Assembly: GCF_000949475.1 (NCBI RefSeq)
Contig: NZ_JRHC01000001.1
Span: forward strand, 992,001-1,056,000
Reading direction: 5' to 3'
DNA: 64,000 nucleotides
From: Draconibacterium sediminis
GTDB taxonomy: Bacteria > Bacteroidota > Bacteroidia > Bacteroidales > Prolixibacteraceae
The notes beneath the pieces were generated by a model that was given only the letters and a program-made list of their open reading frames with translations, made no database searches and had not been told where the DNA came from. Positions 42,949 to 53,637 of this stretch are shown one piece after another. The first letter of the stretch is position 1. Each line of letters opens with the position of its first letter. Both the position numbers and the translations under genes were made by a program.

Positions 42949-43464
42949 ATGTTGAGAAAGCTATTGTTTGTTGCCGTTTTGGCGGGATTGGTTGGCATTT
43001 TAGCGCCATCGTGTACAGTCAATTATACATTTACCGGAGCTAACTTGTCGCCCAAGGTAAAAACGTTTACTGTGTATTATTTTCCCAATCGGGCACGTTT
43101 AATCAATCCGACGTTAAGCCAGAGTTTTACCGAAGAATTGCGTGAAAAGTTAACACGTCAAACATCGTTAAACGAGCTGTCGGAAAGCGGCGACCTTGAA
43201 TTTGAAGGACAAATTACGGGGTACGAATTCCGCCCGATGTCGATTCAAAAAGAGGACGAGTCGGCCCAAACACGACTTACGATTACAATTAATCTGAAGT
43301 ACACCAACAACCAGGTTTCCGAAGAAAATTTCGAAAAATCATTCTCTGCTTACGAAGACTTTGACAGTAACCTGTCAATCAGTTCGGTGGAAGAAGAATT
43401 GAGTGCTGAAATAATTAAAAAACTTACCGAGGATATTTTTAACGCAACCATTGCAAACTGGTAG
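42949..43464 (+). CDS. lptE: LptE-family LPS-assembly lipoprotein
   Basis: 171 residues. Lipobox LAPSC (about Cys22) for outer-membrane anchoring. The family pattern TVNYTFTGANLSPKVKTFTVYYFPNRA...LSQSFTEELREKLTRQTSLNELSESGDLEFEGQITGY is the Bacteroidetes LptE type. LptE plugs the LptD channel that inserts LPS into the outer leaflet. Starts 3 bp after the activator's stop and overlaps nothing; the next gene starts 2 bp after its stop. Confidence 0.88.
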   Translation: MLRKLLFVAVLAGLVGILAPSCTVNYTFTGANLSPKVKTFTVYYFPNRARLINPTLSQSFTEELREKLTRQTSLNELSESGDLEFEGQITGYEFRPMSIQKEDESAQTRLTITINLKYTNNQVSEENFEKSFSAYEDFDSNLSISSVEEELSAEIIKKLTEDIFNATIANW

Positions 43465-43465
43465 T

Positions 43466-44065
43466 ATGGAAAGGGAACAGTTTCTGACCTATATAAATAA
43501 ATCGAAATCGCTGAATGGGGAGACCTTGGCTGAGGTGGAAAAACTCACTTCCGATTTTCCTTGGTTTTCAGGCGGATGGCTGCTGTATTTAAAGAACCTG
43601 AAAAATCTGGGGCATCCTGATTATGATGCTGTTTTAAAGAAGGTGGCAGTAATGGTTCCGGACAGAAAAGTGCTGTTTAAATTTTTAAATGATGAATTGC
43701 CTAAAAAACAGGTGGCAAGTTCAAAAGACAACACTTCGCCGACGTATCGTTTGGAAGGAGATGTTGAATTGCAGTCGGAAATTTCGTTGATCGATAAATT
43801 TCTGTCGACCGATAGTGAACGATTGCGGACTATAAAGCATAATCCGGATACTAATGGAAACGGGAGCGAAAGGGCGCTTGTAGAACAATCGGTAAAGGAA
43901 GATGAAGAGCTGGTTACTGAAACTTTGGCATTGATTTATTTTCAGCAAAAGAACTTTGATAAAGCTTTGGATGCCTATAAAAAATTAAGTTTGAAATATC
44001 CGGAAAAAAGTGTTTACTTTGCAGGCCGTATTGAAGAAATTGAATTGTTAAAGAATAATAATTAG
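43466..44065 (+). CDS. TPR-like protein of the lptE-secG operon
   Basis: 199 residues from the ATG at 43466; a TTG 15 bp earlier is inside lptE. Soluble, no signal peptide. The N-terminal half (about 1-90) has FPWFSGGWLLYLKNLKNLGHPDYDAVLKKVAVMVPDRKVLF, a helical module seen in this genomic position in other Bacteroidetes. The C-terminal half carries one TPR-like repeat (TLALIYFQQKNFDKALDAYKKLSLKYPEKSVYFAGRIEEIE). Function unknown; its place between lptE and secG suggests an envelope biogenesis link. Confidence 0.8.
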   Translation: MEREQFLTYINKSKSLNGETLAEVEKLTSDFPWFSGGWLLYLKNLKNLGHPDYDAVLKKVAVMVPDRKVLFKFLNDELPKKQVASSKDNTSPTYRLEGDVELQSEISLIDKFLSTDSERLRTIKHNPDTNGNGSERALVEQSVKEDEELVTETLALIYFQQKNFDKALDAYKKLSLKYPEKSVYFAGRIEEIELLKNNN

Positions 44066-44070
44066 AAAAG

Positions 44071-44436
44071 ATGTATACTTTAATCACCGTTTTACTATTT
44101 ATCGTTTGTATCCTTTTGGTACTGATTGTACTGGTACAAAACTCTAAAGGAGGAGGTCTGGCAAGTAATTTCCAGTCTTCAGGACAGGTTATGGGCGTGA
44201 GAAAAACAACCGATTTCCTTGAAAAAGGAACCTGGTTTTTGGCAGGAGCTTTATTATTCCTTTCTGTTATAGGAGCGGGTTTTATTCCTCGTGAGCAGGC
44301 AGAAACAGAAGGAAGTCGTGTGCAGGATCAAATTGAAACAGCTGTTGATCCTACTCAGGTACCAACGTTCCCAACAACTACTCCGGCTGCAACGGAAGAA
44401 ACTCCGGCTGCCGACGATGAAGGTGGTGAAAATTAG
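44071..44436 (+). CDS. secG: Preprotein translocase subunit SecG
   Basis: 121 residues. Two TM helices (about 3-22 and 53-73) with the family motif VQNSKGGGLASNFQSSGQVMGVRKTTDFLEKGTW between them. Helps the SecYEG channel in protein export. The C-terminal tail (about 80-121) is acidic and Pro/Thr-rich, longer than in E. coli but usual in the phylum. Last gene of the operon, 5 bp after the TPR gene; terminator follows. Confidence 0.95.
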   Translation: MYTLITVLLFIVCILLVLIVLVQNSKGGGLASNFQSSGQVMGVRKTTDFLEKGTWFLAGALLFLSVIGAGFIPREQAETEGSRVQDQIETAVDPTQVPTFPTTTPAATEETPAADDEGGEN

Positions 44437-44456
44437 GATTCAAAGAAAATGATATA

Positions 44457-44490
44457 TAAAAAGCCGTTCGATTTCGAGCGGCTTTTTTTA
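44457..44490 (+). terminator. Terminator after secG
   Basis: aaagccgttcga / tcgagcggcttt, 12 bp with one G-U pair, then a long T-run; it can also stop the convergent PAS gene. Confidence 0.85.
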
Positions 44491-44520
44491 TTGATGTCGT
44501 TCTTCGCTTTTATTTGCAAT

Positions 44521-45006
44521 TTATTCAGATGGGAGCGGGCTGGTTACTTTTCCTGTAATATCATCAATAATAAGGATGATGTATTTCTCTTTTCTAAAAT
44601 AGAAATGCCGGGTTGAAAACTGCAGGTCTTTCATTTCGCGTTCGCCATGCTTGTTAAAAAACGGGCGCCTGATGTGCTGCTTGTAAACAGTAGTATTATT
44701 GAGGTATGAATCGAAAGCTGCCAGCCGTAACTCGCAGGTGCAACATTTGGTGGTTTTTCCACAATCTTTTGCTTCTTCAATTTGGTAGGCACATCCAATT
44801 GCTTCGCCACAAAGCATATATAAAAGATCTTCGTCAGTTTTGTTCGAAAAGATCGTCTTAATCGCGTTATTAAACGCTTGCAGTCTCATGTCTTTGTCGA
44901 GTAGTAACACACAGCTGGTAATATTGTCTAAAACCAGATTCATAAACTCACCCGATTCGGCAAGCATGTCGAAGCTGTGATTGGCCATGGTTTTTTTTGA
45001 TTGCAT
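44521..45006 (-). CDS. PAS-domain protein with a cysteine cluster
   Basis: 161 residues, a lone PAS domain without kinase, cyclase or HTH output. NLVLDNITSCVLLLDKDMRLQAFNNA (about 23-48) is the PAS start; the loop that follows has Cys66, Cys72, Cys82, Cys88, Cys89 and Cys91 (LCGEAIGCAY...DCGKTTKCCTCELR). PAS domains with this Cys pattern also occur inside histidine kinases and may bind a metal or sense redox state; that is inference. FYFRKEKYIILIIDDIT ends the PAS fold. Start at 45006 or Met7 (44988). Confidence 0.8.
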   Translation of the reverse strand: MQSKKTMANHSFDMLAESGEFMNLVLDNITSCVLLLDKDMRLQAFNNAIKTIFSNKTDEDLLYMLCGEAIGCAYQIEEAKDCGKTTKCCTCELRLAAFDSYLNNTTVYKQHIRRPFFNKHGEREMKDLQFSTRHFYFRKEKYIILIIDDITGKVTSPLPSE

Positions 45007-45197
45007 AGTAATGCTGTTTGGTGTATTGGTGATAAATGTACAAAAAAGATATTGAAAATCAATAAGTAAGATTGGTTTTGATAACTGGCTGATTATCGTT
45101 TTTAAGACACAAAAAAAAGGGAATAGCTGAACACTCTTTTTGTTTGGTTGAATGCTCAGTTGCTTTTCTGTCAGGATGTTTCTTATTCTTCGGTTCT

Positions 45198-45776
45198 CTA
45201 TAAAGTAAATCGTGGTGAATTGTATTCGCTCTCGATAATTAGAGGAATGGTAAATTGTGCATCGCTTGAAAGTTTAAAGTTTGCCAGTCCGTTAATTTCA
45301 ATTGAAATAAAATAGCGTGGATTTTCGTTCAGCCGGTTGATGAGCGGAGCCAGAACATCATCTAAAACCAACGAGTGGGTTGCGCTGTTTAAAAAACTGC
45401 CATCCTGCAACAAATTTACCGAATGGATTTGCTGGTAATCGTCGTCGCCCTGTGTTTTGTATGCGATTACAAGCTGGAGCTTTTCAATTGTTTCGCTGTT
45501 TTGCAGGGCCTCAAACGAAATGGTAGAACCCGCTCCCGGAATGATCTGAACAACATCGCCCGGACATTTCTTGAGTTCATCGCTGTATCCCAGACAGAAA
45601 ATTCCTACACCATCAAAATGATAGGTTTCCGGAGATTCGCTGAGATCGACTAAATAGGATTTTGTAGGAATGTCGATGATTAGTTTGGTTTCGGTTGTGT
45701 AGTCGGTGTCTGCATCGTTACAGGCAAACAGAGGTAGTAAGAGTACCCCCAACAAAATTAAATTTTTGAGTTTCAT
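45198..45776 (-). CDS. Lipoprotein of unknown function
   Basis: 192 residues. Lipobox LFAC (Cys19; LLLPLFACND) and, after cleavage, Cys-Asn-Asp with acidic residues at +2/+3 and an acidic stretch DADTDYTTE, a pattern that in Bacteroidetes often goes with surface display. The rest is beta-rich and has no motif I recognise. Monocistronic, upstream of groES but on the other strand. Confidence 0.75.
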   Translation of the reverse strand: MKLKNLILLGVLLLPLFACNDADTDYTTETKLIIDIPTKSYLVDLSESPETYHFDGVGIFCLGYSDELKKCPGDVVQIIPGAGSTISFEALQNSETIEKLQLVIAYKTQGDDDYQQIHSVNLLQDGSFLNSATHSLVLDDVLAPLINRLNENPRYFISIEINGLANFKLSSDAQFTIPLIIESEYNSPRFTL

Positions 45777-46136
45777 GGCTTCCCGTTTTAAGTGTTATAG
45801 CACCAAGGTACTTTGGCTCTGTTTTCTGACTTTAATAATTACGAATAAAGTTAGGTAATAGTTGCGAAAAGAAAAAAATAAAAGACAATTAAGTATTAAT
45901 AAAGTTTGAAATATGATGTGCTTTATTGTGCTGTCACCATGGCAGATATTCTGACATCTGTGTAAGGCGTTGAAAAACAGGGTGAAGCATGGGGTGAAAT
46001 GGGTGGGTTATGGGTTTCTGATGTAATTTTGTCCTTAATTTGAAGGGCTTTAATGCGTTTTGGCGATTGGCATAGAATATGATACTGGAAGTGCGTTAAA
46101 ATGAAAAAAATATTTAATCATAAAAACTAAAACAAA
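45777..46136. other. groESL upstream region
   Basis: 360 bp without a gene. It holds a TAnnTTTG box (46024-46031, plus strand). Around 45933-45965 there is a weak dyad TGTCA-N15-TGACA. I see no CIRCE element (the HrcA operator usual upstream of groE) and no sigma-32-type promoter. Confidence 0.5.
46024..46031 (+). promoter_or_regulatory. Putative -7 promoter box for groESL
   Basis: TAATTTTG fits TAnnTTTG; the leader would be about 100 nt. No convincing -33 TTG at the right distance. Confidence 0.4.
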
Positions 46137-48079
<1,943 letters not shown>

Positions 48080-48101
48080 AAATCAGCTCACAAAAATACA
48101 G

Positions 48102-48134
48102 AAAGCTCTTCCCGTTTGGGTGGGGCTTTTTTTG
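48102..48134 (+). terminator. Terminator after groEL
   Basis: aaagctcttccc / gggtggggcttt, one mismatch and two G-U pairs, followed by seven Ts. Confidence 0.8.
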
Positions 48135-48583
48135 TGCTCTATAGACTACGGTTTCATTCTACCCCAATTAGCTTCCGTGATAACTTTTGTTTGTTGAATG
48201 AAACTGGGCTAAGTTTTTTGATACTTTGATAGAAAAATCAGGTTTAAAATAACAAGCACTAAAGTTTATGAATTGCAACAGTTATGAATTTAAACTTTGT
48301 CTGCAGAAATGCTTACAAATGCCTGTTTTTGAGGTGTTTCGGGGAATGATGTCGGGAATGCTGATTTCCGTCACACAGTGTTTTTTAACATCTTTTTGAT
48401 TAGGGGTAATAGTCAGATATACAGAGAGATATGTGTTTTGGTAAATCTTCGGAAAAGCTTGTTATTTATTTTTTTACTTCTCTACCTTTGCCAAACAATC
48501 ATTATTTGATTGCAAAAGTGCATAAATGAATATGATTTTTAATGGGGCAGCCGTGTATTGGTTGTCTTCTAATTTTTAACCTT
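48135..48583. other. Long intergenic region before gdhA
   Basis: About 450 bp, AT-rich, no gene or recognised RNA. It ends with the gdhA promoter (48459-48490). The remainder holds no repeat or strong hairpin that I can see. Confidence 0.5.
48459..48490 (+). promoter_or_regulatory. Promoter of gdhA: -33 TTG and -7 TACCTTTG
   Basis: TTG at 48459-48461, a 21-bp spacer, then TACCTTTG at 48483-48490. This is the best full match in the window to the Bacteroidetes promoter (TTG-N19-21-TAnnTTTG). Predicted leader about 88 nt. Confidence 0.7.
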
Positions 48584-49918
48584 ATGAAAACAGATATAAA
48601 TGAATTCATCGCAAATCTGGAGCACAGAACTCCGGGCGAAAATGAATTTCACCAGGCGGTAGAAGAAGTAATTGGTTCGGTTTGGGATTTTTACGAAAAG
48701 AACCCACGCTACCAGCGCGCTAAAATTCTGGAACGCATGGTTGAACCCGAGCGGGTAATTATGTTTCGTGTACCTTGGGTCGACGACCGTGGCGAAGTGC
48801 AAATAAACCGTGGTTACCGTGTTGAGTTTAACTCGGCATTGGGACCGTATAAGGGAGGTTTGCGGTTTCATGCCAGTGTAACCTTGAGTATTTTGAAGTT
48901 TTTAGGATTTGAACAAACATTTAAAAATAGCCTTACAACTTTGCCAATGGGTGGAGGAAAAGGTGGATCAGACTTTAGCCCGAAAGGAAAAAGCGATGGC
49001 GAAATTATGCGGTTTTGCCAGAGTTTTATGACCGAACTGTATCGCCATATCGGGCCACATACCGATGTTCCTGCCGGTGATATTGGTGTTGGCGGACGTG
49101 AGATTGGTTACTTGTTTGGACAATATAAACGAATTAAAAACGAATTTACAGGTGTATTAACCGGAAAAGGTTTGGCCTGGGGCGGAAGTTTAATTCGTCC
49201 GGAAGCGACAGGTTTTGGTGCAGTATATTTTGCACAACACATGTTGCACCGTATTGGAAAAGACATTGAAGGCCAAACAATCTCAGTGTCGGGATTTGGA
49301 AATGTTGCCTGGGGAGCCATCTCTAAAATTAACGAGCTTGGAGGAAAGGTGGTTACTATTTCGGGGCCTGATGGCTACATTTACGATAAAAATGGAATTA
49401 CCGGTGATAAAGTGGAGTATCTGCTAGAGTTGCGCGCCACCAATAATGACATTGTTTCGCCATATGCCGACGAATTCGGTGCCGTGTTCGTTGCCGGTAA
49501 GCGCCCTTGGGAAGTACCGGTTGATTTGGCAATGCCTTGTGCCACCGAAAACGAAGTTGGTTTGGAAGATGCAAAAGAATTGGCTAAAAATGGGTGTAAA
49601 CTGTTGGCCGAAGCATCAAATATGGGATGTACTGCCGATGCGGTCGACTTTTTAAGCGAGGCAATGGATTATGCTCCTGGCAAAGCAGTAAATGCCGGCG
49701 GTGTTGCTGTTTCCGGACTCGAAATGTCACAAAACAGTATGCGAATTAACTGGCCACGCGAAGAAGTGGACGAACGTTTAAAGGGAATTATGAAAGCGAT
49801 TCACGAAACGTGCGTAAGTTATGGCACAAAAGGAAATAAAGTTGACTATGTAAAAGGAGCCAATGTCGGCGGCTTTGTAAAAGTAGCCGAAGCCATGCTG
49901 GCACAGGGAGTTGTGTAG
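48584..49918 (+). CDS. gdhA: NADP-type glutamate dehydrogenase
   Basis: 444 residues from the ATG at 48584, the usual length; the frame open from 48542 adds 14 unrelated residues. Interconverts 2-oxoglutarate plus ammonia and glutamate. Motifs: YKGGLRFHASV, catalytic LPMGGGKGGSDFSPKGKS, GPHTDVPAGDIGVGGREIGYLFG, Rossmann fold SVSGFGNVAWGA. It is the hexameric form I type similar to E. coli GdhA, for which NADP use is usual. Monocistronic between a good promoter and a terminator. Confidence 0.97.
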   Translation: MKTDINEFIANLEHRTPGENEFHQAVEEVIGSVWDFYEKNPRYQRAKILERMVEPERVIMFRVPWVDDRGEVQINRGYRVEFNSALGPYKGGLRFHASVTLSILKFLGFEQTFKNSLTTLPMGGGKGGSDFSPKGKSDGEIMRFCQSFMTELYRHIGPHTDVPAGDIGVGGREIGYLFGQYKRIKNEFTGVLTGKGLAWGGSLIRPEATGFGAVYFAQHMLHRIGKDIEGQTISVSGFGNVAWGAISKINELGGKVVTISGPDGYIYDKNGITGDKVEYLLELRATNNDIVSPYADEFGAVFVAGKRPWEVPVDLAMPCATENEVGLEDAKELAKNGCKLLAEASNMGCTADAVDFLSEAMDYAPGKAVNAGGVAVSGLEMSQNSMRINWPREEVDERLKGIMKAIHETCVSYGTKGNKVDYVKGANVGGFVKVAEAMLAQGVV

Positions 49919-49950
49919 TCCGGTTAAGAAATACTTAATATTGATAAGAT

Positions 49951-49986
49951 AAAAACATCCGTCCGGATTTCGGGCGGATGTTTTAT
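49951..49986 (+). terminator. Terminator after gdhA
   Basis: Thirteen-bp stem with one G-U pair (49953-49965 with 49971-49983), five-base loop, T-run. Confidence 0.85.
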
Positions 49987-50078
49987 TTTATACGCAGTTC
50001 AGCGATGTGGCAATCCCGGAAAGTGAAAATTTAATTTTTAGGTAAAGTTAAAAAGAGGGTAAGGAACAAACACTTTTT

Positions 50079-50086
50079 TACTTTTG
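50079..50086 (+). promoter_or_regulatory. Putative -7 promoter box for tatD
   Basis: TACTTTTG fits TAnnTTTG, about 105 bp before the tatD ATG; no clear -33 TTG. Confidence 0.45.
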
Positions 50087-50190
50087 TCGGCAATTAAGGT
50101 TAAAATATCTGGTTTCACAGAATATTAAAAGTATAAATAAAGGATAGATAGGAGAACTGGCAACAGTTAGCTTAAGGTAAACGTACCTAG

Positions 50191-50955
50191 ATGTTAATAG
50201 ATACACATTCGCATATATATTCAGAGGATTTTATTCACGATCGCGACGAAGCATTAAAGCGGGCCGATGAGAGTGGAATCAAAAAGATTATTCTGCCGAA
50301 CATTGATTCCGGCTCGATAAAACATATGCTCGATCTGGCCGGGGCTTATCCAAATTTATGTTTCCCGCTTATTGGGTTGCATCCAACCTCGGTAGAAGAA
50401 GACTACGAAGAGGAGTTGGAAGCCATTGAATACTGGTTGCAACGACGCAAATTTTATGGTATTGGCGAGATAGGTATTGATTTGTATTGGGAAAGCAAAT
50501 ATGAACAGGAACAAAAAGAGGCTTTCCGGTATCAGATACGTTTGGCAAAAAAGTTAAACCTGCCCATTGTTGTGCATGTTCGAAAGTCATTCGATCAAAC
50601 CTACGAAATTGTAAAAGAAGAGCAAGACGGAACATTGCGCGGAATTTTTCATTGTTTTAGCGGAACGGTGGAGGAAGCGCAAAAAATAACAGAACTGGGA
50701 TTTTTGCTCGGAATTGGTGGAGTTGTTACTTTTAAAAACAGCAACCTCGGTGAAGTAATCAAAGAAATCGACCCGCATCACCTGGTCCTCGAAACCGATT
50801 CACCTTATCTGGCACCGGTTCCAAAAAGAGGTAAACGCAACGAGAGTTCCTATCTTATTCATGTAGCCCAGAAAGTTGCTGATGTATACCGCTTACCGCT
50901 AACTCGTCTTGCCGAAATTACCACAACCAATGCCCGTAATTTATTCGGAATTTGA
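50191..50955 (+). CDS. TatD-family metal-dependent hydrolase
   Basis: 254 residues. TIM-barrel metal-dependent DNase family. Metal ligands: DTHSHIY at the N-terminus (His6, His8), Glu in GEIGIDLYW, His in VHVRKS, His in FHCFSGT, Asp in ETDSPYLAPVP. Also GLHPTSVEED. The family cuts or trims DNA 3' ends and is linked to DNA repair and quality control. It is followed after 28 bp by the asparaginase gene, likely co-transcribed. Confidence 0.95.
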   Translation: MLIDTHSHIYSEDFIHDRDEALKRADESGIKKIILPNIDSGSIKHMLDLAGAYPNLCFPLIGLHPTSVEEDYEEELEAIEYWLQRRKFYGIGEIGIDLYWESKYEQEQKEAFRYQIRLAKKLNLPIVVHVRKSFDQTYEIVKEEQDGTLRGIFHCFSGTVEEAQKITELGFLLGIGGVVTFKNSNLGEVIKEIDPHHLVLETDSPYLAPVPKRGKRNESSYLIHVAQKVADVYRLPLTRLAEITTTNARNLFGI

Positions 50956-50983
50956 TAACTTGCAGTCCTAATTAAAAACTGCA

Positions 50984-52027
50984 ATGACCGCAAGAGCTGC
51001 CAAAAAGACTTCTATATTAATAATATATACCGGAGGTACCATTGGTATGGTTCAGGATGCCAAAAATGGTGCCTTGAAACCGGTGAAGTTTGATAAAATC
51101 CAGGAGGTGGTTCCTGAGTTGAAGAAGTTTGATTTCATAATAAAGACCATCACTTTTAATCCGGCTCTCGATTCTTCTAATATGAATCCGATTTCGTGGA
51201 TTAAAATTGCCAAAACTATCGAGCGGCATTATAATGCATACGATGGTTTTGTTGTTCTTCACGGAACCGACACGATGGCTTATACTGCTTCGGCCTTAAG
51301 TTATATGTTCGAGAATCTGGATAAACCAATCATTTTTACCGGCTCGCAACTGCCCATTGGTGTAATCCGTACCGATGGAAAGGAAAACCTGATAACTGCA
51401 GTTGAAATTGCAGCCGAAAAAGTTCAGGGAGAATGCCTGGTACCTGAAGTGTGTATTTATTTTGATTTTAAATTGTACCGCGGAAACCGCACCTTAAAAC
51501 GCGATGCCGAATTGTTTAGTGCGTTTCGTTCGGTGAATTATCCGGCATTGGCTGTGGCCGGTATCGACATAAAATATAGTATCGAGTTTATTCATTATCC
51601 TGAAAATAAAGGGATTTTAAAGGTAAACACCGATTTTGATGACAATGTGGTTATCCTGAAAATATTTCCGGGGATTAACCAGAACGTTTTTAACTCGGTG
51701 CTGAATACTCCCGGGTTAAAAGGTGTTGTGCTCGAGACCTTTGGCTCCGGCAATGTGCCTACATCGCGCTGGTTGATTAACGCAATTAAAAGGGCCATTA
51801 AAAGGGGCATTGTGGTATTGAATGTTACGCAGTGCCAGGGAGGTAAAGTGGTAATGGGGCAGTATCAAACAAGTGTTGAGTTACTAAATGCAGGGGTAGT
51901 TTCGGCAAAAGATATGACTACTGAAGCGGCAGTTACCAAGCTGATGTTTTTGCTCGGGCAAGGCCTTAAACCTGAAGAAATCAAAATGTATCTCAATAAA
52001 AGTCTGCGCGGGGAAATTAGTGAATAG
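50984..52027 (+). CDS. ansA: L-asparaginase, type I
   Basis: 347 residues, cytosolic (no signal peptide). Hydrolyses asparagine to aspartate and ammonia. Catalytic threonines are visible in IYTGGTIGM (about 15-23) and VLHGTDTMAYTASALSY (about 88-104), with Lys in LPIGVIRTDGKENL region. The length and lack of signal fit the type I (AnsA) group. Downstream of tatD by 28 bp. Confidence 0.95.
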   Translation: MTARAAKKTSILIIYTGGTIGMVQDAKNGALKPVKFDKIQEVVPELKKFDFIIKTITFNPALDSSNMNPISWIKIAKTIERHYNAYDGFVVLHGTDTMAYTASALSYMFENLDKPIIFTGSQLPIGVIRTDGKENLITAVEIAAEKVQGECLVPEVCIYFDFKLYRGNRTLKRDAELFSAFRSVNYPALAVAGIDIKYSIEFIHYPENKGILKVNTDFDDNVVILKIFPGINQNVFNSVLNTPGLKGVVLETFGSGNVPTSRWLINAIKRAIKRGIVVLNVTQCQGGKVVMGQYQTSVELLNAGVVSAKDMTTEAAVTKLMFLLGQGLKPEEIKMYLNKSLRGEISE

Positions 52028-52098
52028 CAAAGTTTTTTTTTCACAATTTTTTATTAATTTGCAGCCCTCATTTTTGGGAGGCCGCGCTAATGAAAACT

Positions 52099-52186
52099 GG
52101 AGAGGTGCAGGAGTGGCTGAACTGGCACGCCTGGAAAGCGTGTGTACCCCGAAAGGGTACCGAGGGTTCGAATCCCTCTCTCTCCG
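52099..52186 (+). tRNA. tRNA-Ser (GGA anticodon)
   Basis: An 88-nt class II tRNA. Acceptor ggagagg (52099-52105) pairs with tctctcc (52179-52185), then discriminator G at 52186. Anticodon stem cacgc/gcgtg closes the loop ctggaaa with anticodon GGA, which reads UCC/UCU. The long variable arm (tgtaccccgaaagggtac region) and T-arm gagggttcgaatccctc are intact. The 3' CCA is not encoded. Confidence 0.97.
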
Positions 52187-52324
52187 CAAAAATGGGACGT
52201 TCATTAAAAATGGAAACAAGCTTTTGAATAGAGGCATGTTTTTTGTGGGACAATGGATTAATATTTTAAAAATCAATACAAAAACAAATTCAAAGAGATT
52301 ATTAATTAAAAATTCAAATCAATT

Positions 52325-53134
52325 ATGAAAAGACTATTCGCGTTAATAGCCGTATTTGGGATGCTGTTTTTTATGGCATCGAATGTAGCGCTTGCTCAGG
52401 AGGAAGAAGCAGCTGCCACAGAAACTGCTACTGAACAAGTAGAGCAAACATCTGCTGCAATAGCTGAAGAAGATGCTGCAGCCGCTGCAGAAGAAGGAAA
52501 ATCACTTCACAGTCAGATGAAACAAAAATTTATTGAAGGTGATCCTGCTTTCATGAGCTTCGTATTGGTAGCCCTTATTTTAGGTCTTGCCTTTGCAATT
52601 GAAAGAGTTCTTTACCTTAACCTTGCAACCAGTAATACTAAAAAACTGTTGGCTAGTGTTGAAGAAGCATTAGAAAGTGGTGGTGTAGAGGCTGCAAAAG
52701 AAGTATGTCGTACTACTCGCGGACCGGTAGCCAGTATTTTCTACCAAGGTCTTGATCGTTTCGATCATGGTATCGATGTAGTTGAAAAAACAGTTATTTC
52801 TTACGGTGGTGTTCAAGCCGGTCTTTTGGAAAAAGGATTAAGCTGGATCGCACTTTTCATCGCTTTGGCTCCTATGTTAGGTTTCATGGGTACAGTAATC
52901 GGTATGATTGGCGCTTTCGATGCTATCGAGGTAGCTGGTGACATTAGCCCATCTCTTGTGGCTGGTGGTATTAAAGTAGCTTTGATTACAACTGTATCAG
53001 GTCTTGTGGTTGCTATTATTCTTCAGATTTTCTACAACTACTGTGTAGCTAAAATCGATAGCATCATTAACAACATGGAAGATGCTTCTATCTCGTTGTT
53101 AGACTTGTTGGTAAAACATAACATGCAAAAATAA
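52325..53134 (+). CDS. MotA/TolQ/ExbB proton channel protein
   Basis: 269 residues. A signal-like TM (about 5-24) is followed by an acidic Ala/Glu linker (EEEAAATETATEQ...), then TM (about 75-95), and the ExbB core with two further TMs: GLLEKGLSWIALFIALAPMLGFMGTVIGMIGAFDAIEVAGDISPSLVAGGIKVALITTVSGLVVAII. Uses proton motive force to drive ExbD and TonB. First gene of exbB-x-exbD-exbD; the tRNA-Ser gene lies 138 bp upstream. Confidence 0.94.
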   Translation: MKRLFALIAVFGMLFFMASNVALAQEEEAAATETATEQVEQTSAAIAEEDAAAAAEEGKSLHSQMKQKFIEGDPAFMSFVLVALILGLAFAIERVLYLNLATSNTKKLLASVEEALESGGVEAAKEVCRTTRGPVASIFYQGLDRFDHGIDVVEKTVISYGGVQAGLLEKGLSWIALFIALAPMLGFMGTVIGMIGAFDAIEVAGDISPSLVAGGIKVALITTVSGLVVAIILQIFYNYCVAKIDSIINNMEDASISLLDLLVKHNMQK

Positions 53135-53145
53135 GGAGTAGAGAA

Positions 53146-53604
53146 ATGGGTAAAACAGCAAAAATAGTAACTATCATACTATGGGCTCTTATCATTGTTT
53201 CTACCATTCTTCTTGTGTCGTTATTTGTAAACATAAGTGATGTAGATACAGACCCTACTATGGGGCGTTGGATTAATTCCAACTTGGTATGGAGCTACAT
53301 ACTTGTAGCTGTTGGTGCCGGTGTTGCAGTTCTTTCAGGACTGTTCCACATGTTCACCGACAAAAAAGCTGCAAAATCAGGGCTTATTTCCCTGGGATTC
53401 ATGGCAGTGGTGGTTGTCGTAGCCTACTTATTGGCTTCTCCTGAAATTCCACAATTTATAGGAGTTGACAAATTTTTGGCAGACGGAACCTTAAATGAGA
53501 AAGTAGCAAAATTGACAGACACCGGGCTGTATGCAACTTATATCCTTTTAGGATTGGCAGTATTGTCGGTTGCATCATCAGCAGTAATGCGTTTGTTTAG
53601 ATAA
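53146..53604 (+). CDS. Membrane protein of the ExbB/ExbD operon, unknown
   Basis: 152 residues, four TM helices (about 7-28, 48-68, 78-98, 123-146). No motif recognised. It sits 11 bp after exbB and 33 bp before exbD, and a similar small membrane protein is found at this spot in other Bacteroidetes clusters, so it may be an accessory subunit of the proton channel. Function is inference from position only. Confidence 0.8.
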   Translation: MGKTAKIVTIILWALIIVSTILLVSLFVNISDVDTDPTMGRWINSNLVWSYILVAVGAGVAVLSGLFHMFTDKKAAKSGLISLGFMAVVVVVAYLLASPEIPQFIGVDKFLADGTLNEKVAKLTDTGLYATYILLGLAVLSVASSAVMRLFR

Positions 53605-53637
53605 GTTTAATCGTGGTAATTAAAACAGGAAAAAGTT

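Noticed and set aside
45933-45965. Heat-shock operator (CIRCE) or second groES start
   Set aside because: The TGTCA/TGACA dyad is only five bp per arm, not the CIRCE sequence, and the ATGGCAGAT there runs into a stop within a few codons.
46050-46090. Sigma-54 promoter upstream of groES
   Set aside because: The GG and GC elements are not at the required ten-base separation.
52020-52328. 102-codon frame over the tRNA-Ser gene
   Set aside because: It reads through an intact tRNA cloverleaf; such frames are shadows.
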